64,000 nt of DNA from Magnetococcales bacterium (GTDB lineage Bacteria > Pseudomonadota > Magnetococcia > Magnetococcales > UBA8363), in contig JADFYU010000005.1 in assembly GCA_015232865.1 (NCBI GenBank), positions 1 through 64,000 on the forward strand, written 5' to 3'. A program made the position numbers and the translations under genes. Position 1 is the stretch's first letter, and the number at the start of each line of letters is the position of its first letter. The notes beneath the pieces are model-generated. The model was not told the origin of the DNA, made no database searches, and saw nothing but the letters and a program-made list of their open reading frames with translations. Below are positions 8,327 to 18,664 of the stretch, piece after piece.

Positions 8327-10213
8327 TTAAGATAAAGAGATCGTCTCTTCCAGTTTCTCGCGAAGGCGCGGCAGGTGGGTCAAGGCCCGTTCTTGATCTT
8401 GACCTCTGAGAATCGCCTGAATTTGCAGGATCGATTGGTCAAACTCTTCCTGATCTTTCATTTTTGCCCACGCTCTCATTTGTGTCAGACTGTCCAGGGC
8501 CACTCTGGTTTCCCCGTTTTTTAACGCCTGCTCCAACGCCAAAAAAACGCTGACGATGGAGCGTTCCGATTCCAAACCGGCCTCGTCGGAACAAGGTCGC
8601 TTCGCTTTATTGCGCTCATTCTTGTTTCTAAAATATTCGGCTTTCCCGATTATTTTGATCAGGATATGTCCTCGGCACGGTTTGGTGATAAAATCGTCCA
8701 TGCCCGATGCCAGACTCTCTTGTATGTTATCCTTCATGGCGTTGGCGCTCAAACCGACAATCGGAATCGTCGAATCGAACGCACCACCCTGACGAATCAT
8801 TCTCGTCGCATCGTTTCCATTCATGACCGGCATTTTCACATCCATCAGAATCATTTCAAAACTCTGATTTCTCAATTTTTCCAGACACTCCAAGCCATCA
8901 GAGGCGACAACCACCTGATGACCATTTCGGGTCAACGTCTCCGCAATAACCTCCTGGTTGATGGAGTCATCCTCCACCAGCAACAGTTTTCTGGGGCGAT
9001 CCTGCTCCATGCGACTGCTTTCGAGCAATTCTTCAAGATGGGCATTTTTTGTGCTTAGAAATTGAGCGGTAAAATGAAAGGTGGAACCCAGACCCAATTC
9101 ACTTTCGACCCAGATATGCCCCCCCATCAATTCAACCAATTGCTCACAAATGGCCAAACCCAACCCGGTTCCGGCATACTTGCGCGTAAAGCCGGAATCG
9201 ATCTGCGAAAACCGATCAAAAATAGTCCCCAACTTTTCACCAGGAATACCGATTCCGGTATCCGAAACTCTGAAATGCAAGACAATGGCCTGATCGGTCG
9301 GATGGTGAAAATTGGAGACATGAATGGCGATTTCACCCTGCTTGGTAAATTTAACCCCATTACTGACCAGGTTCAGGATGATTTTTCCCAGTCGTTCCGG
9401 GTCACCGATCAGGTTTTTTGGAATATCGTCGTCAATGTGGCGTTTCAGGGTCAGCCCTTTGCGTATGATCTCCCGCTCCAATGCGTCGTCATTTAGCGCA
9501 ATGGCTTCAGAGAGGGAGAAAGAGACCGATTCCAACGAAAGTTTTCCCGCTTCTAACTTTGAAAAGTCGAGAATATCGTTGAGCAGCGCCATGAGAGACT
9601 CGGCCGAGTCTAAAACCAGCTGCATGTACTCCCGTTGGTTCTCATCCAGGTTTGTGCTCAACAACAGATCACTCAGGCCAATAACCGCATTCATGGGGCT
9701 GCGTATTTCATGGCTCATATTGTCTAAAAACAGGGTTTTCGCTCTTGTCAAAACCTGGGCCTTTTCCTGAAGGGAGACCAGATCCAACTGTTTTTGTTCC
9801 AACTCAGCGATCTGCTGGTTGACCATCTGCTTCATCTTGAAATGTTCCAAAAGCAGGGCCGCCCTTTTTTGCAGGACAATGGGAAGAACGGGGGTTTCGA
9901 CAAAATCGGATGCACCGGCCAGATAGATCTGCTCGATCTGGCTTGAATATAGGCCTGCCGGAGTGACCACCATCAGGGGTGGGGTTGGAGAGCCAAAGGG
10001 CGACAGCAGGGATTTGATCCGATCCAGCGCATCCATGTGGTCTTTAAAACCGTCCAGAACAAGCAGAACGATGGAGTGGGATTGTTGATAGTTTCCAATG
10101 AGTTGCTGATCATCAACCGTAAAAATATCAACACCCAGAGGCATCAAGCCGTCAACCAACTCTGTTGCCGTTGCTATTTTTTCCGTAAAAAGGACTATTC
10201 CGGGATTTAACAT
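8327..10213 (-). CDS. hybrid sensor histidine kinase with degenerate N-terminal receiver
   Basis: A cytosolic two-component hybrid kinase of 628 residues with no membrane segment. Residues 1-120 look like a receiver domain with the central strand LLVLDG (Asp54), but lack the acidic pair near the start and the conserved Lys. A coiled coil (120-160) leads to the HisKA box FLDNMSHEIRSP with His168. The HATPase domain follows (NLVSNGVKF, DTGIGIP, GTGLGLAI). Residues 408-530 form a complete receiver (VEDDSINQ, phospho-acceptor Asp458 in LMDVKMPVMNG). The last 100 residues are helical and could be a degenerate HPt, but no HPt motif is clear. GGAG lies just upstream of the ATG. The stimulus and output are unknown, and no partner regulator is adjacent. 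Confidence 0.9.
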   Translation of the reverse strand: MLNPGIVLFTEKIATATELVDGLMPLGVDIFTVDDQQLIGNYQQSHSIVLLVLDGFKDHMDALDRIKSLLSPFGSPTPPLMVVTPAGLYSSQIEQIYLAGASDFVETPVLPIVLQKRAALLLEHFKMKQMVNQQIAELEQKQLDLVSLQEKAQVLTRAKTLFLDNMSHEIRSPMNAVIGLSDLLLSTNLDENQREYMQLVLDSAESLMALLNDILDFSKLEAGKLSLESVSFSLSEAIALNDDALEREIIRKGLTLKRHIDDDIPKNLIGDPERLGKIILNLVSNGVKFTKQGEIAIHVSNFHHPTDQAIVLHFRVSDTGIGIPGEKLGTIFDRFSQIDSGFTRKYAGTGLGLAICEQLVELMGGHIWVESELGLGSTFHFTAQFLSTKNAHLEELLESSRMEQDRPRKLLLVEDDSINQEVIAETLTRNGHQVVVASDGLECLEKLRNQSFEMILMDVKMPVMNGNDATRMIRQGGAFDSTIPIVGLSANAMKDNIQESLASGMDDFITKPCRGHILIKIIGKAEYFRNKNERNKAKRPCSDEAGLESERSIVSVFLALEQALKNGETRVALDSLTQMRAWAKMKDQEEFDQSILQIQAILRGQDQERALTHLPRLREKLEETISLS

Positions 10214-10448
10214 TTAGCTCCAATGATTCGCGCTGAAAATGGTTCAACTCAAACAACGGCATTACCCACAACACCGGGAGAGTACCATAGCTATTTTCTG
10301 CCTGCTTGCCAAATCTTGCAATCAATTTTTCGCCTTTTTTTATGGATTCCACCTGATCAATAATAAATAAACCGTTTGGCGAGGGGTTGGCTATTGGTTT
10401 ACGACGCCGGCTATGCTCTAATCTACAGTCATTGTCGGTTTGGTCTCT

Positions 10449-11255
10449 ATGGATATATTCAATTTTTTCATGAAAACATTCATCTCACCACCCGTTTGGA
10501 CCAATATTCCCGCAAAAATGCCTCAAGCTCGCCAATTGGCCGAACGGTTGGGGGCCGACCTCCTCTTTGAATCACAACAGATACAAGGTATCCATCTGGC
10601 TCTGACCGAAACCAGGCTGGAACTTCGTCGCGGTGACGGAACCTCGGAAGGGCCGGTTTTTGCGGAGTTCATCCAGGGAAAAATGGGCTACAGAAGAGGT
10701 CAGGGGGTTGGAAGAAAAGAGCCGATTGCCCGCGCAGTCGGAATCAAGGGTGACTATCTTCCGACCGTATTGGACGCCACACCGGGATTGGGTCAAGATG
10801 GATTTATTCTGGCCACTCTGGGCTGTTCGGTGCGCTGGGTCGAACGATCACCGGTCATGGCGGCCATTTTGCTCGACGGTTTAAAACGCGCTCTGGCCGA
10901 CATCGAAGTCGGGACCATCCTGAGCAACAACACCGATTTACTGGTCCTGGACGCCCAAGATTACATGCGCCAAAACAGCGCGCAGAACATTGCGCCCGAA
11001 GAGGTGGTCTATCTGGACCCCATGTATCCGCACCGGACCAAATCGGCTCTGGTCAAAAAAGAGATGCGGTTGATTCGTCAAATCGTAGGAGAAGATGACG
11101 ACTCTGAAGCCCTGTTGAGCAGAGCTTTGTCCTATGCCAAAAATCGGGTCGTGGTTAAACGTCCCCATCCAACCCCGCCTTTGGCAGGAGTCAAAGCGGA
11201 TTTTTGTATCATAGGAAAAAAAACCCGCTTTGATATCTACCTGACCAGCCATTGA
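10449..11255 (+). CDS. rsmJ: 16S rRNA (guanine1516-N2)-methyltransferase
   Basis: RsmJ methylates G1516 of 16S rRNA using SAM. The 268-residue protein matches the family along its length: AVGIKGDYLPTVLDATPGLGQDGFIL is the SAM-binding core, VVYLDPMYPHRTKSALVKKEMR is the catalytic signature, and RVVVKRP and the C-terminal RFDIY are also conserved. The frame opens with a TTG at 10440. I use the ATG at 10449, and 10470 is also possible because no strong ribosome site marks either. It is divergent from the hybrid kinase. The intervening 235 nt must hold promoters for both, though I cannot place boxes with confidence. Confidence 0.93.
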   Translation: MDIFNFFMKTFISPPVWTNIPAKMPQARQLAERLGADLLFESQQIQGIHLALTETRLELRRGDGTSEGPVFAEFIQGKMGYRRGQGVGRKEPIARAVGIKGDYLPTVLDATPGLGQDGFILATLGCSVRWVERSPVMAAILLDGLKRALADIEVGTILSNNTDLLVLDAQDYMRQNSAQNIAPEEVVYLDPMYPHRTKSALVKKEMRLIRQIVGEDDDSEALLSRALSYAKNRVVVKRPHPTPPLAGVKADFCIIGKKTRFDIYLTSH

Positions 11256-11317
11256 CCGAAGCGACTTTTATCGACAAGGTTAAACGAGACGGACCCGGAC
11301 CAACCGAATTGAAGATA

Positions 11318-14300
11318 ATGAGCCAAGCAACTCCCAACACTCCCCCTGCCCCCGTGCGCATGGTCAAACGGATTCGACGTGGAATCCGTCAGGCCATGCT
11401 TGTGGATCAGTTTGGTTTCCGTAAAAAGCTTCAACAGATCGAAAGATTGATGATAAAACCGTGGCGTCAAGAGGCCTTGTCCCAACTGACAGGGTTGGAA
11501 CAGGCATTAAAGCACTCTTGTGAAAAGCGGGCCTGGCGCAGTCAAAACCGGCCCATAACCCGATATTCTCTCTCTCTGCCGGTGGTGGAATCCAAGCAGA
11601 AGATCACCGATTTGATCCAGGCCAACCCAGTCACCATTTTGTGTGGCGAGACCGGCTCGGGTAAAACCACCCAATTGCCGAAAATTTGCCTGGATCTGGG
11701 GCGCGGCCTTTCTGGTCTGATCGGAATGACCCAACCCAGACGGATTGCTGCTCGCAGCATTGCTCAGTTTATTGCCAACGATCTTCATCCCGGCCCTGCT
11801 TCGGCCCCCACTCCAGCGGTGGCATACAAGATGCGCTTTGAGGATCAGGTCCGACCTGAAACCTTCGTCAAGGTCATGACCGACGGTATTTTACTGGCGG
11901 AGATCCAGGGGGATCGATATCTCAACCAGTATGACACCCTGATCATCGATGAGGCCCATGAGCGAAGCCTGAATATTGATTTTCTGCTCGGTTACATCAA
12001 ACAACTGCTGCCTCGCCGCCCGGACCTCAAGGTCATCATCAGCTCAGCAACGTTGGATACGGAAAAGTTTTCACGACATTTCGATGATGCCCCCATCATC
12101 GAAATTTCCGGGCGCACCTATCCGGTCGAGGTTCGCTATCGCTCCCTGGAGATGAAGCCAACCGGTAACGACCCTTTGGACCGGGAGTCTGACAGCCGGG
12201 AAAAAGAGTTGGAAGAGGGCATTGTCGAGGCGGTCGCCGAGCTTTTTAGCGAAAAGAATCCCGGCGATGTTCTCGTTTTTTTACCCGGAGAGCGGGAAAT
12301 TCGTGAGGCGGCCGATCTGTTGCGCCGACAAAACTTTCCCGGAACCGATATTTTACCCCTGTTTGCCCGCCTTTCCGCTGCGGATCAGGATAAAATTTTT
12401 AATCCGGGCGGGCGAAGACGGATTGTCCTGGCGACCAACGTGGCAGAGACGTCCATCACGGTTCCAGGAATTCGATTCGTGATTGACTCGGGCCTGGCTC
12501 GCATCAGTCGTCAAGGCGGCAGAGGGCAGGTGCGTCGATTGCCGGTTGAAAAAATCTCCCAATCTTCTGCCAATCAGAGAAAAGGCCGCTGTGGCCGGTT
12601 GAGCAACGGAATCTGTATTCGACTCTACAGCCAGGAGGATTTTTCGGATCGGCCCGAGTTTACCGACCCGGAAATTCTCCGAACCTCCCTGGATTCCGCT
12701 CTCTTGCAGATGAAATCCCAACGGTTGGGCGAGGTGGAGTTATTCCCCTTTGTCGATCCTCCTCCGGCTTCGGCCATTCGGGATGGCAACCGCCGATTGG
12801 AAGAGCTGGGAGCCATTGACACGCGGGGCGAGCTGACCACCATTGGCCAGCAATTGGCTCGATTACCCTTGGACCCGCGTATAGCTAGAATGATTTTAGC
12901 TGCAAAAAATGAGGGTAGTTTGCGGGAAGTGCTCATTTTGGCCGCCGCACTCAGCATACCGGACCCTCGGGAAACGCCGCGCGAAAAACAGGAAAAGGCC
13001 CAGCAACTCCACCAACGGCACCGCTGCAAAGAGTCGGATTTCAGTACATTCCTCAATCTTTGGAACTTTACCGAGACGGAACGACAAAACAGCGACTCTA
13101 AAAATCAGTTTCGTAAATTTTTAAAAGCCAATCTGCTCTCTTTCAGCCGCATGCGGGAGTGGTGGGAGATTCACCAACAACTCTCCCGCCAGGTCAAAGA
13201 GATGGGGTTTGTCCTCAATCAGCAGGAGGCCACCTATGATCAGATCCATAAAGCGGTTTTAGCCGGATTATTGGGTCAAATCGGTTTCAAGGCGGATAAA
13301 CACGAATATGCCGGAACCCGACAGATCCGCTTCTACATCAATCCCGGCTCCACCCTGTTCAAAAAATCACCAACCTGGCTGATGACCGCTGAACTGGTGG
13401 AGACCAGCCGCCTCTACGCTCGAACCTGCGCCCGTGTGGAACCGGAATGGATCGAAGAGGTGGCGGGTGACTTATGTAAACATCACTATTTTGATGCCCA
13501 CTGGGAAAAAAAACCGGGACGTGTCATGGCCTTTGAAAATGTCAGCCTTTTTGGCTTGACCCTCATTACCCAACGCCAGGTTCACTACGGTCCGGTCGAT
13601 CCGGTGGAATCCCGACGGTTGATGATTCAATCCGCTCTGGTTGAAGGCCATTTTCAAACCCAAGCGCCGTTTTTCAGCCACAACCATGGCCTCATGACCG
13701 AAATTCGAGAGTTGGAGCACAAATCCCGTCGCCGGGATCTGCTGGTCGATGAGGCGACCCTCTATCACTATTACGATCGGATCATACCTGAAAACACTTA
13801 CACTGCCGCCAACTTTCATCATTGGTATCAAAACGCCAGAAAGCAAAACAGCCGCCTGCTCTACTTTGAAAAAGAGAGCCTGATGCAGCATCAGGGAGAG
13901 TCCATTACCGGTGAACGGTTTCCCGGACACTTGCTGATCAATGGCCGGGAATACGCCCTGGAGTATCATTTTTCGCCCGGAGAGGGAGAAGACGGTCTGT
14001 CGGTGCTGATTCCCCTGCCCTATCTCAATCAGGTTCCTGCCCAGACCTTTGAATGGTTGGTGCCCGGCCTGCTGGAGGATAAGCTCACCGCACTCTTGAA
14101 GCTTCTGCCCAAGAGTTGGCGGCGTCAACTGGTGCCGCTACCCCAAACCGTTGAAATATGCCTGAATGCCGGCTGGAATCCAGACCAATCCCTCTGCCAA
14201 ACCCTGAGTTTGATTCTATCGCAAACAAAAGGGTTGAATGTTCCCATCAACATCTGGCGACCGGAGGAGTTGCCGGACCATTTGCGAATGAATTTTAAAA

Positions 14301-15295
14301 TTGTCGATGAAAGCGGCGAAAATCTGCTCGATCAAGGCCGGGATCTGGAGGCGCTACGGAGTAAACTGGGCAAGATTGCCCAGGATCAATTTAAAAATAT
14401 TCCAAAAGGAGATTTTGAAAAAAGCAAACGGGTACGATGGGATTTTGGCGATTTACCTTCTCAACTGGCCCTGACCGTCGACGACCAACCGGTTCACGGC
14501 TTTCCGGCCATTTGTGATGACACCAACAGCGTCTCCGTCCGCCTGATCGACGATCCGCTGGTAGCGGAACAAACCATGCGGCGGGGCTTGGTCCGACTGT
14601 TTGCCCTCCAATTGTCCCAGCCGATCAAACAGCTTAAAATCAGCCTGAATAGCCATATCAGTCAACCGATGGCCTTGGCCTTCTCGGCGTTTGGGAAAAA
14701 GGAGCACCTCATTGCCCAGATCATTGATTTGGCTCTGGACCATATCTTTCTCTCTGCCGATTTTTCAGATATTCGCAGCAGCGCTGTTTTTAATGAGCGA
14801 CTTCAGGCGGGACAGGCCAAGGTCTTCAGCGAGACCCAGGAGATCGCCAAACTGGCCGGGCAGATTCTACTGACCTATCATTCAGTGGGCTTGACCTTGA
14901 AATCGGCTCGACAGTACCCGGCCATAAAAGCCATCGAACCGGAGATCCAGGAACAACTGGCCCAACTGCTGCCAGCCGATTTTCTTTGGCAGACCCCTTG
15001 GGTCTGGCTGCGACATCTACCCCGTTTTTTGAAGGCGATCCAACTCCGACTGGAGAGACGCCAGCAAGATCCGGCCAAGGACAACCAAAAGGCCCAAGAG
15101 TTGTCTCCTCTCTGGAAACAGTTTCAACGGGTTAAAAAACAGCAGGAAAAAGAGGCCATAACTGATCCACAGATACAGATCTACTATTGGATGCTGGAGG
15201 AGTTCCGAGTCTCCCTTTTCGCTCAGGAACTGAAGACATCAATACCGATATCTACAAAAAGACTAGAAAAACAGTGGCTAAATGTCTTAAAGTAA
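11318..15295 (+). CDS. hrpA: ATP-dependent RNA helicase HrpA (DEAH box)
   Basis: A large DEAH/RHA helicase, about 1325 residues (E. coli 1300), linked in enterobacteria to mRNA processing and ribosome rescue. Walker A is GETGSGKTT (from residue 110) and the DEAH box is at 211-214 in IIDEAHERS. The SAT motif and the C-terminal RecA motifs VAETSITVPG and QRKGRCGR follow. The rest corresponds to the HA2, OB and DUF3418 regions of the family. The frame is open from a TTG at 11252, overlapping the rsmJ stop. I prefer the ATG at 11318 because homology begins only after it. No clear ribosome site marks either, so translational coupling to rsmJ is possible. Confidence 0.93.
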   Translation: MSQATPNTPPAPVRMVKRIRRGIRQAMLVDQFGFRKKLQQIERLMIKPWRQEALSQLTGLEQALKHSCEKRAWRSQNRPITRYSLSLPVVESKQKITDLIQANPVTILCGETGSGKTTQLPKICLDLGRGLSGLIGMTQPRRIAARSIAQFIANDLHPGPASAPTPAVAYKMRFEDQVRPETFVKVMTDGILLAEIQGDRYLNQYDTLIIDEAHERSLNIDFLLGYIKQLLPRRPDLKVIISSATLDTEKFSRHFDDAPIIEISGRTYPVEVRYRSLEMKPTGNDPLDRESDSREKELEEGIVEAVAELFSEKNPGDVLVFLPGEREIREAADLLRRQNFPGTDILPLFARLSAADQDKIFNPGGRRRIVLATNVAETSITVPGIRFVIDSGLARISRQGGRGQVRRLPVEKISQSSANQRKGRCGRLSNGICIRLYSQEDFSDRPEFTDPEILRTSLDSALLQMKSQRLGEVELFPFVDPPPASAIRDGNRRLEELGAIDTRGELTTIGQQLARLPLDPRIARMILAAKNEGSLREVLILAAALSIPDPRETPREKQEKAQQLHQRHRCKESDFSTFLNLWNFTETERQNSDSKNQFRKFLKANLLSFSRMREWWEIHQQLSRQVKEMGFVLNQQEATYDQIHKAVLAGLLGQIGFKADKHEYAGTRQIRFYINPGSTLFKKSPTWLMTAELVETSRLYARTCARVEPEWIEEVAGDLCKHHYFDAHWEKKPGRVMAFENVSLFGLTLITQRQVHYGPVDPVESRRLMIQSALVEGHFQTQAPFFSHNHGLMTEIRELEHKSRRRDLLVDEATLYHYYDRIIPENTYTAANFHHWYQNARKQNSRLLYFEKESLMQHQGESITGERFPGHLLINGREYALEYHFSPGEGEDGLSVLIPLPYLNQVPAQTFEWLVPGLLEDKLTALLKLLPKSWRRQLVPLPQTVEICLNAGWNPDQSLCQTLSLILSQTKGLNVPINIWRPEELPDHLRMNFKIVDESGENLLDQGRDLEALRSKLGKIAQDQFKNIPKGDFEKSKRVRWDFGDLPSQLALTVDDQPVHGFPAICDDTNSVSVRLIDDPLVAEQTMRRGLVRLFALQLSQPIKQLKISLNSHISQPMALAFSAFGKKEHLIAQIIDLALDHIFLSADFSDIRSSAVFNERLQAGQAKVFSETQEIAKLAGQILLTYHSVGLTLKSARQYPAIKAIEPEIQEQLAQLLPADFLWQTPWVWLRHLPRFLKAIQLRLERRQQDPAKDNQKAQELSPLWKQFQRVKKQQEKEAITDPQIQIYYWMLEEFRVSLFAQELKTSIPISTKRLEKQWLNVLK

Positions 15296-15314
15296 CCATT
15301 TAAGCCCGTAATCC

Positions 15315-15869
15315 TTACTCCTCCCGCCATTTGATACTACAGCCCATGGAGGCATGCTGATCTTCCACAACCGGATGTCCCGACAAAATGTCGAGGATGG
15401 CCTGTTTTAACTCCTCCTTTTGAACCGCGTTGGGGTTGCGAGGGCTGTCATCCAAGCGGCCCCGATAACAAAGCTCCCGCCGGGCGTTGAATACAAAAAT
15501 ATCTGGAGTACAGACCGCTCCATAAGCTCTGGCGACCACTTGGTTGTTATCGGATAGATAATCGAAAGGATATTTTTTATCTGCCGCCCGCTGTTTCATC
15601 TTGTCAAAGCTATCGTCGGGATAACGGTCCTGATCGTTACTGTTGATCGCGACAAAAACCACATCCTCTTTCGGGAAGCGATTGGACAGTTCGATCAACC
15701 GAGGCTCGATGGCCTGCACATATGGACAATGGTTGCAGGTAAACATAACAACCAGCACCTTGGAATTGCTATAATCTTGCAGAGAGTGACTTTTGTCATC
15801 AACCCCTATCAATGAAAAATCTGGAGCGATTACCCCGAGTTCACCTTGAGGCGTGTGCAACAAAACCAT
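15315..15869 (-). CDS. thioredoxin-fold redoxin (AhpC/TSA-like, PRX-like family)
   Basis: A 184-residue cytosolic protein with a thioredoxin fold. Its CNHC motif (FTCNHCPYV, about residue 50) is a CXXC redox pair, followed by a conserved cis-proline region CTPDIFVF. The C-terminal SMGCSIKW is typical of a widespread family of predicted thiol peroxidase or oxidoreductase proteins whose substrate is not established. No signal peptide is present. The ATG is preceded by GAGGAGA at good spacing. It is convergent with hrpA (19-nt gap) and downstream of epmA. Confidence 0.88.
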   Translation of the reverse strand: MVLLHTPQGELGVIAPDFSLIGVDDKSHSLQDYSNSKVLVVMFTCNHCPYVQAIEPRLIELSNRFPKEDVVFVAINSNDQDRYPDDSFDKMKQRAADKKYPFDYLSDNNQVVARAYGAVCTPDIFVFNARRELCYRGRLDDSPRNPNAVQKEELKQAILDILSGHPVVEDQHASMGCSIKWREE

Positions 15870-15984
15870 CCCATTCTCCTCTCAATCCAACGGTTTCAAT
15901 ATCTATCTGTCTATTACACCGGCCCGGATAAAACAAAAAACGACGACACCCGCTGTTCATGAAATATCCGGGTTGGAACAGTGA

Positions 15985-16911
15985 CTAACATCGATCAGAG
16001 GGAAAGGTCATCACCTCGGCAATCGATTTTTTTTTCAGGGCCAACATCAACAACCGATCCATCCCTAAAGCAACGCCAGCACATCGGGGAAAACCCGATT
16101 GAAGAGCCGCCAGGAAAAGATCATCTACCGGCAGGACACCCAGGCCATCTGACAATCGCTGCCGATTGGCTTCATCCAGGCGCCTTTTCTGCTCCGAGGC
16201 ATCTGTCAACTCTTGATATCCATTCGCAATTTCTACGCCATCAATGTATAACTCAAAGCGCAGGGCGACCGGCGGTGGTCCGGGGCTCACCTCCGCCATG
16301 GCCGGATCCCAAGCCGGATATTCATACAAAAAAATGTTATCACCTTGTTTTTTAAGGGATGGTTCTAGTTGGTCAAGCAATAGAAAATCAACCAGGCCAC
16401 TTCGATCCAAGCCCTCTGGAGGAGTCATGGACGATCGACTCTTTAGTTTTGAAATGGGATCTGAAAAGGGATCGATACCGACATATTTTTGGAAGGCCTG
16501 TTGAAAAGTCAACGTAATGGGGGCTGGAATTGCCAGAAGGGATTGCACCAACGCAGAGACCTCCTCCATCAACGCCCGATAACCCCAACCGGGCCGATAC
16601 CACTCCAACATGGTAAATTCCGGGTTATGCAATCGCCCGGCTTCATCGGCCCGGAATGCCGGGCAGATTTGGAAGATTGACCCGGTTCCGGCGGCAACCA
16701 GCCGTTTCATGGCTGTTTCTGGAGAGGTCTGAAGATAGCCATACTGGCAGGACGGAGGCGTTTGGAACCGCTCTGGGGCAACAGCGGAAACCAACAGAGG
16801 GGTGGTAACCTCCAACACCCCTCTTTGATGAAAAAAATCCCGCACCAACCCGATAAACCGAGACCGGGCTAACAGAGTGTCTCGATCAGCAGCCGGTTGC
16901 CACCGTCGCAT
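15985..16911 (-). CDS. epmA: elongation factor P-(R)-beta-lysine ligase
   Basis: EpmA (GenX/PoxA/YjeA), a truncated class II lysyl-tRNA synthetase paralogue, attaches beta-lysine to EF-P. The 308-residue protein has the class II core without an anticodon-binding domain: motif 2 FRADEAGRLHNPEFTMLEWYRP, then ELYIDGVEIANGYQELTD, and motif 3 GVALGMDRLLML. The frame extends to a TTG at 16926, but the ATG at 16911 (MRRWQP) fits the family better. It lies downstream of efp on the same strand after 154 nt that contain no other gene. Together with efp and epmB it makes a complete modification set. Confidence 0.95.
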   Translation of the reverse strand: MRRWQPAADRDTLLARSRFIGLVRDFFHQRGVLEVTTPLLVSAVAPERFQTPPSCQYGYLQTSPETAMKRLVAAGTGSIFQICPAFRADEAGRLHNPEFTMLEWYRPGWGYRALMEEVSALVQSLLAIPAPITLTFQQAFQKYVGIDPFSDPISKLKSRSSMTPPEGLDRSGLVDFLLLDQLEPSLKKQGDNIFLYEYPAWDPAMAEVSPGPPPVALRFELYIDGVEIANGYQELTDASEQKRRLDEANRQRLSDGLGVLPVDDLFLAALQSGFPRCAGVALGMDRLLMLALKKKSIAEVMTFPSDRC

Positions 16912-17065
16912 TGTCAAGTCATTCAAAATTCTTAATCCAAACAGCCTACCGGCTTAACCGATCTCTTTTGAGCGGTTTACCGAAGGCAAAAATCGATCAA
17001 AAATGAGCAGGGTCTGGCAACGACCCGAAAAAATACGGACCGGTCAACAGAGGTCCGACAATCCT

Positions 17066-17626
17066 CTACTTGGCCCGTTCGACATATTGGCCGGTTCGGG
17101 TATCGACGCGAACCTGTTCGCCTTCGTTGACAAACAGGGGAACCTTGATGACAGCCCCGGACTCCAAGGTCGCCGGTTTTGTGGCGCCGGAAACCGTATC
17201 ACCTTTAATACCGGGATCGCATTCGGTAATATCCATGATGACAAAGGGAGGCGGAGAGACGGCGATGGCCTTGTTCTTCCAAAGGGTCACATCATAATTC
17301 TCCTGCTCCTTGAGCCAGAGAATCGTATCGCCAACCTGGGCCTTGGTCAAAGCCACCTGCTCGAAAGAATCGGGATTCATGAAGTGCCAGAACTCTCCAT
17401 CGGAGTAGAGATACTGCATACTGAGATCCAGGATATCCGCTTTGACGACAGAGTCACTTGATTTAAAGGTGCGCTCAATCACCCGACCATCCGTCAGGTT
17501 TTTAATTTTGATCTTTGTAAATGCCTGACCCTTTCCCGGTTTTACAAACTGAGCATCGATAATAATCCAGGGGACATCATCGATTTCAACACGGGTTCCT
17601 TGACGCAACTGGTTATGGCTGAGCAT
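17066..17626 (-). CDS. efp: translation elongation factor P
   Basis: EF-P relieves ribosome stalling at polyproline stretches. The 186-residue protein has the three beta-barrel domains of the family. The modified loop is PGKGQAF, with the acceptor lysine at position 32 (Lys34 in E. coli), consistent with the lysine-modifying EpmA/EpmB route rather than rhamnosylation of an arginine. AGAGG lies about 12 nt before the ATG. The divergent epmB start codon is only about 31 nt away, so at least one promoter must lie inside the neighbouring coding region. Confidence 0.97.
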   Translation of the reverse strand: MLSHNQLRQGTRVEIDDVPWIIIDAQFVKPGKGQAFTKIKIKNLTDGRVIERTFKSSDSVVKADILDLSMQYLYSDGEFWHFMNPDSFEQVALTKAQVGDTILWLKEQENYDVTLWKNKAIAVSPPPFVIMDITECDPGIKGDTVSGATKPATLESGAVIKVPLFVNEGEQVRVDTRTGQYVERAK

Positions 17627-17657
17627 TTTACCTATAATCCTCTGTAAACGTGTGACA

Positions 17658-18659
17658 ATGAAAAATAAAAATAGCAGCGAAGAGTACCACAGCCACCAGC
17701 AATCGCCAATTGATTTTGTTAAAAAAAACCTTTCACCCTCTCTTCATTCAGACAAAATTGTCCGTTTGGATCAATGGGATCAGAGGGCAGCCCGACTGTT
17801 TCCGCTGTTGCTGACCGACTCCTTTGCCGCCAGAATTGATTGGAGCAAGACCGACGATCCCCTGCTTAAACAGATCCTTCCAACCCGTGAAGAGTTGGAA
17901 CTGGTCCCTGGGTTTACGCAGGACCCCTTACAGGAAACACAATACAGGGTGGCTCCCGGCGTGGTGAAAAAATATCAGAACCGAGTTATTTTTCAGTTGA
18001 CCGGAGCCTGCCCCATTCATTGCCGATACTGCTTCAGAAGACACAATAAAACAGAAACCTTTCCAAAAACCCTTTCGGAGTGGCAGTCGGGTCTGGATGT
18101 GGTGCGCTCCGACCCCAGCATCCGGGAAGTGATTTTTTCCGGTGGCGATCCGCTGATGGTCTCGGCCAATCGAGTATTGGAGATCAGCCGGCAACTGGCA
18201 GACATTGGCCACGTTCAGCGGCTGCGCATTCACAGCCGGGTTCCGGTTGCCGATCCGAATCGAATCACCACGACGCTGGTTGACGGGTTAAAAGCCATCC
18301 CCCTCGTCCTTTCAATGGTCATCCATATGAACCATCCGGCAGAGATGGATGCCGGAGTTACCGAAGCTCTGGCAAAACTGGTCGATGCCGGAATTCCCCT
18401 CTATAATCAGTCGGTTCTGCTGAAGGGAATCAACGATGACGCTCAAACCCTGATCCAACTGAGCGAAGTGTTGATCGGCGCACGGGTTACTCCCTACTAC
18501 CTGCATCTTCTTGATCCGGTCGCAGGGGCCGCCCACTTTCAGGTGGAGGAGAAAACAGGCCGGTCACTCATCAAGGAAATCCGCGACCATCTACCCGGAT
18601 ACGCCGTACCGCTTTTGGTTCGAGACCGACCGGGAACCCCTTCCAAGTTACCGATATAG
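17658..18659 (+). CDS. epmB: EF-P beta-lysylation protein EpmB (lysine 2,3-aminomutase family)
   Basis: A radical SAM enzyme converting L-lysine to (R)-beta-lysine, the substrate for EpmA. The 333-residue protein has the SAM cluster motif [12 protein letters not shown] (CxxxCxxC) near residue 117 and the GGDPL motif that contacts SAM. HMNHPAE and [10 protein letters not shown], further KamA-family blocks, follow. The ATG at 17658 is preferred, and a GTG at 17652 is in frame. It is divergent from efp, and its 3' end is 5 nt from the convergent ilvD. Confidence 0.95.
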   Translation: MKNKNSSEEYHSHQQSPIDFVKKNLSPSLHSDKIVRLDQWDQRAARLFPLLLTDSFAARIDWSKTDDPLLKQILPTREELELVPGFTQDPLQETQYRVAPGVVKKYQNRVIFQLTGACPIHCRYCFRRHNKTETFPKTLSEWQSGLDVVRSDPSIREVIFSGGDPLMVSANRVLEISRQLADIGHVQRLRIHSRVPVADPNRITTTLVDGLKAIPLVLSMVIHMNHPAEMDAGVTEALAKLVDAGIPLYNQSVLLKGINDDAQTLIQLSEVLIGARVTPYYLHLLDPVAGAAHFQVEEKTGRSLIKEIRDHLPGYAVPLLVRDRPGTPSKLPI

Positions 18660-18664
18660 TTCAG

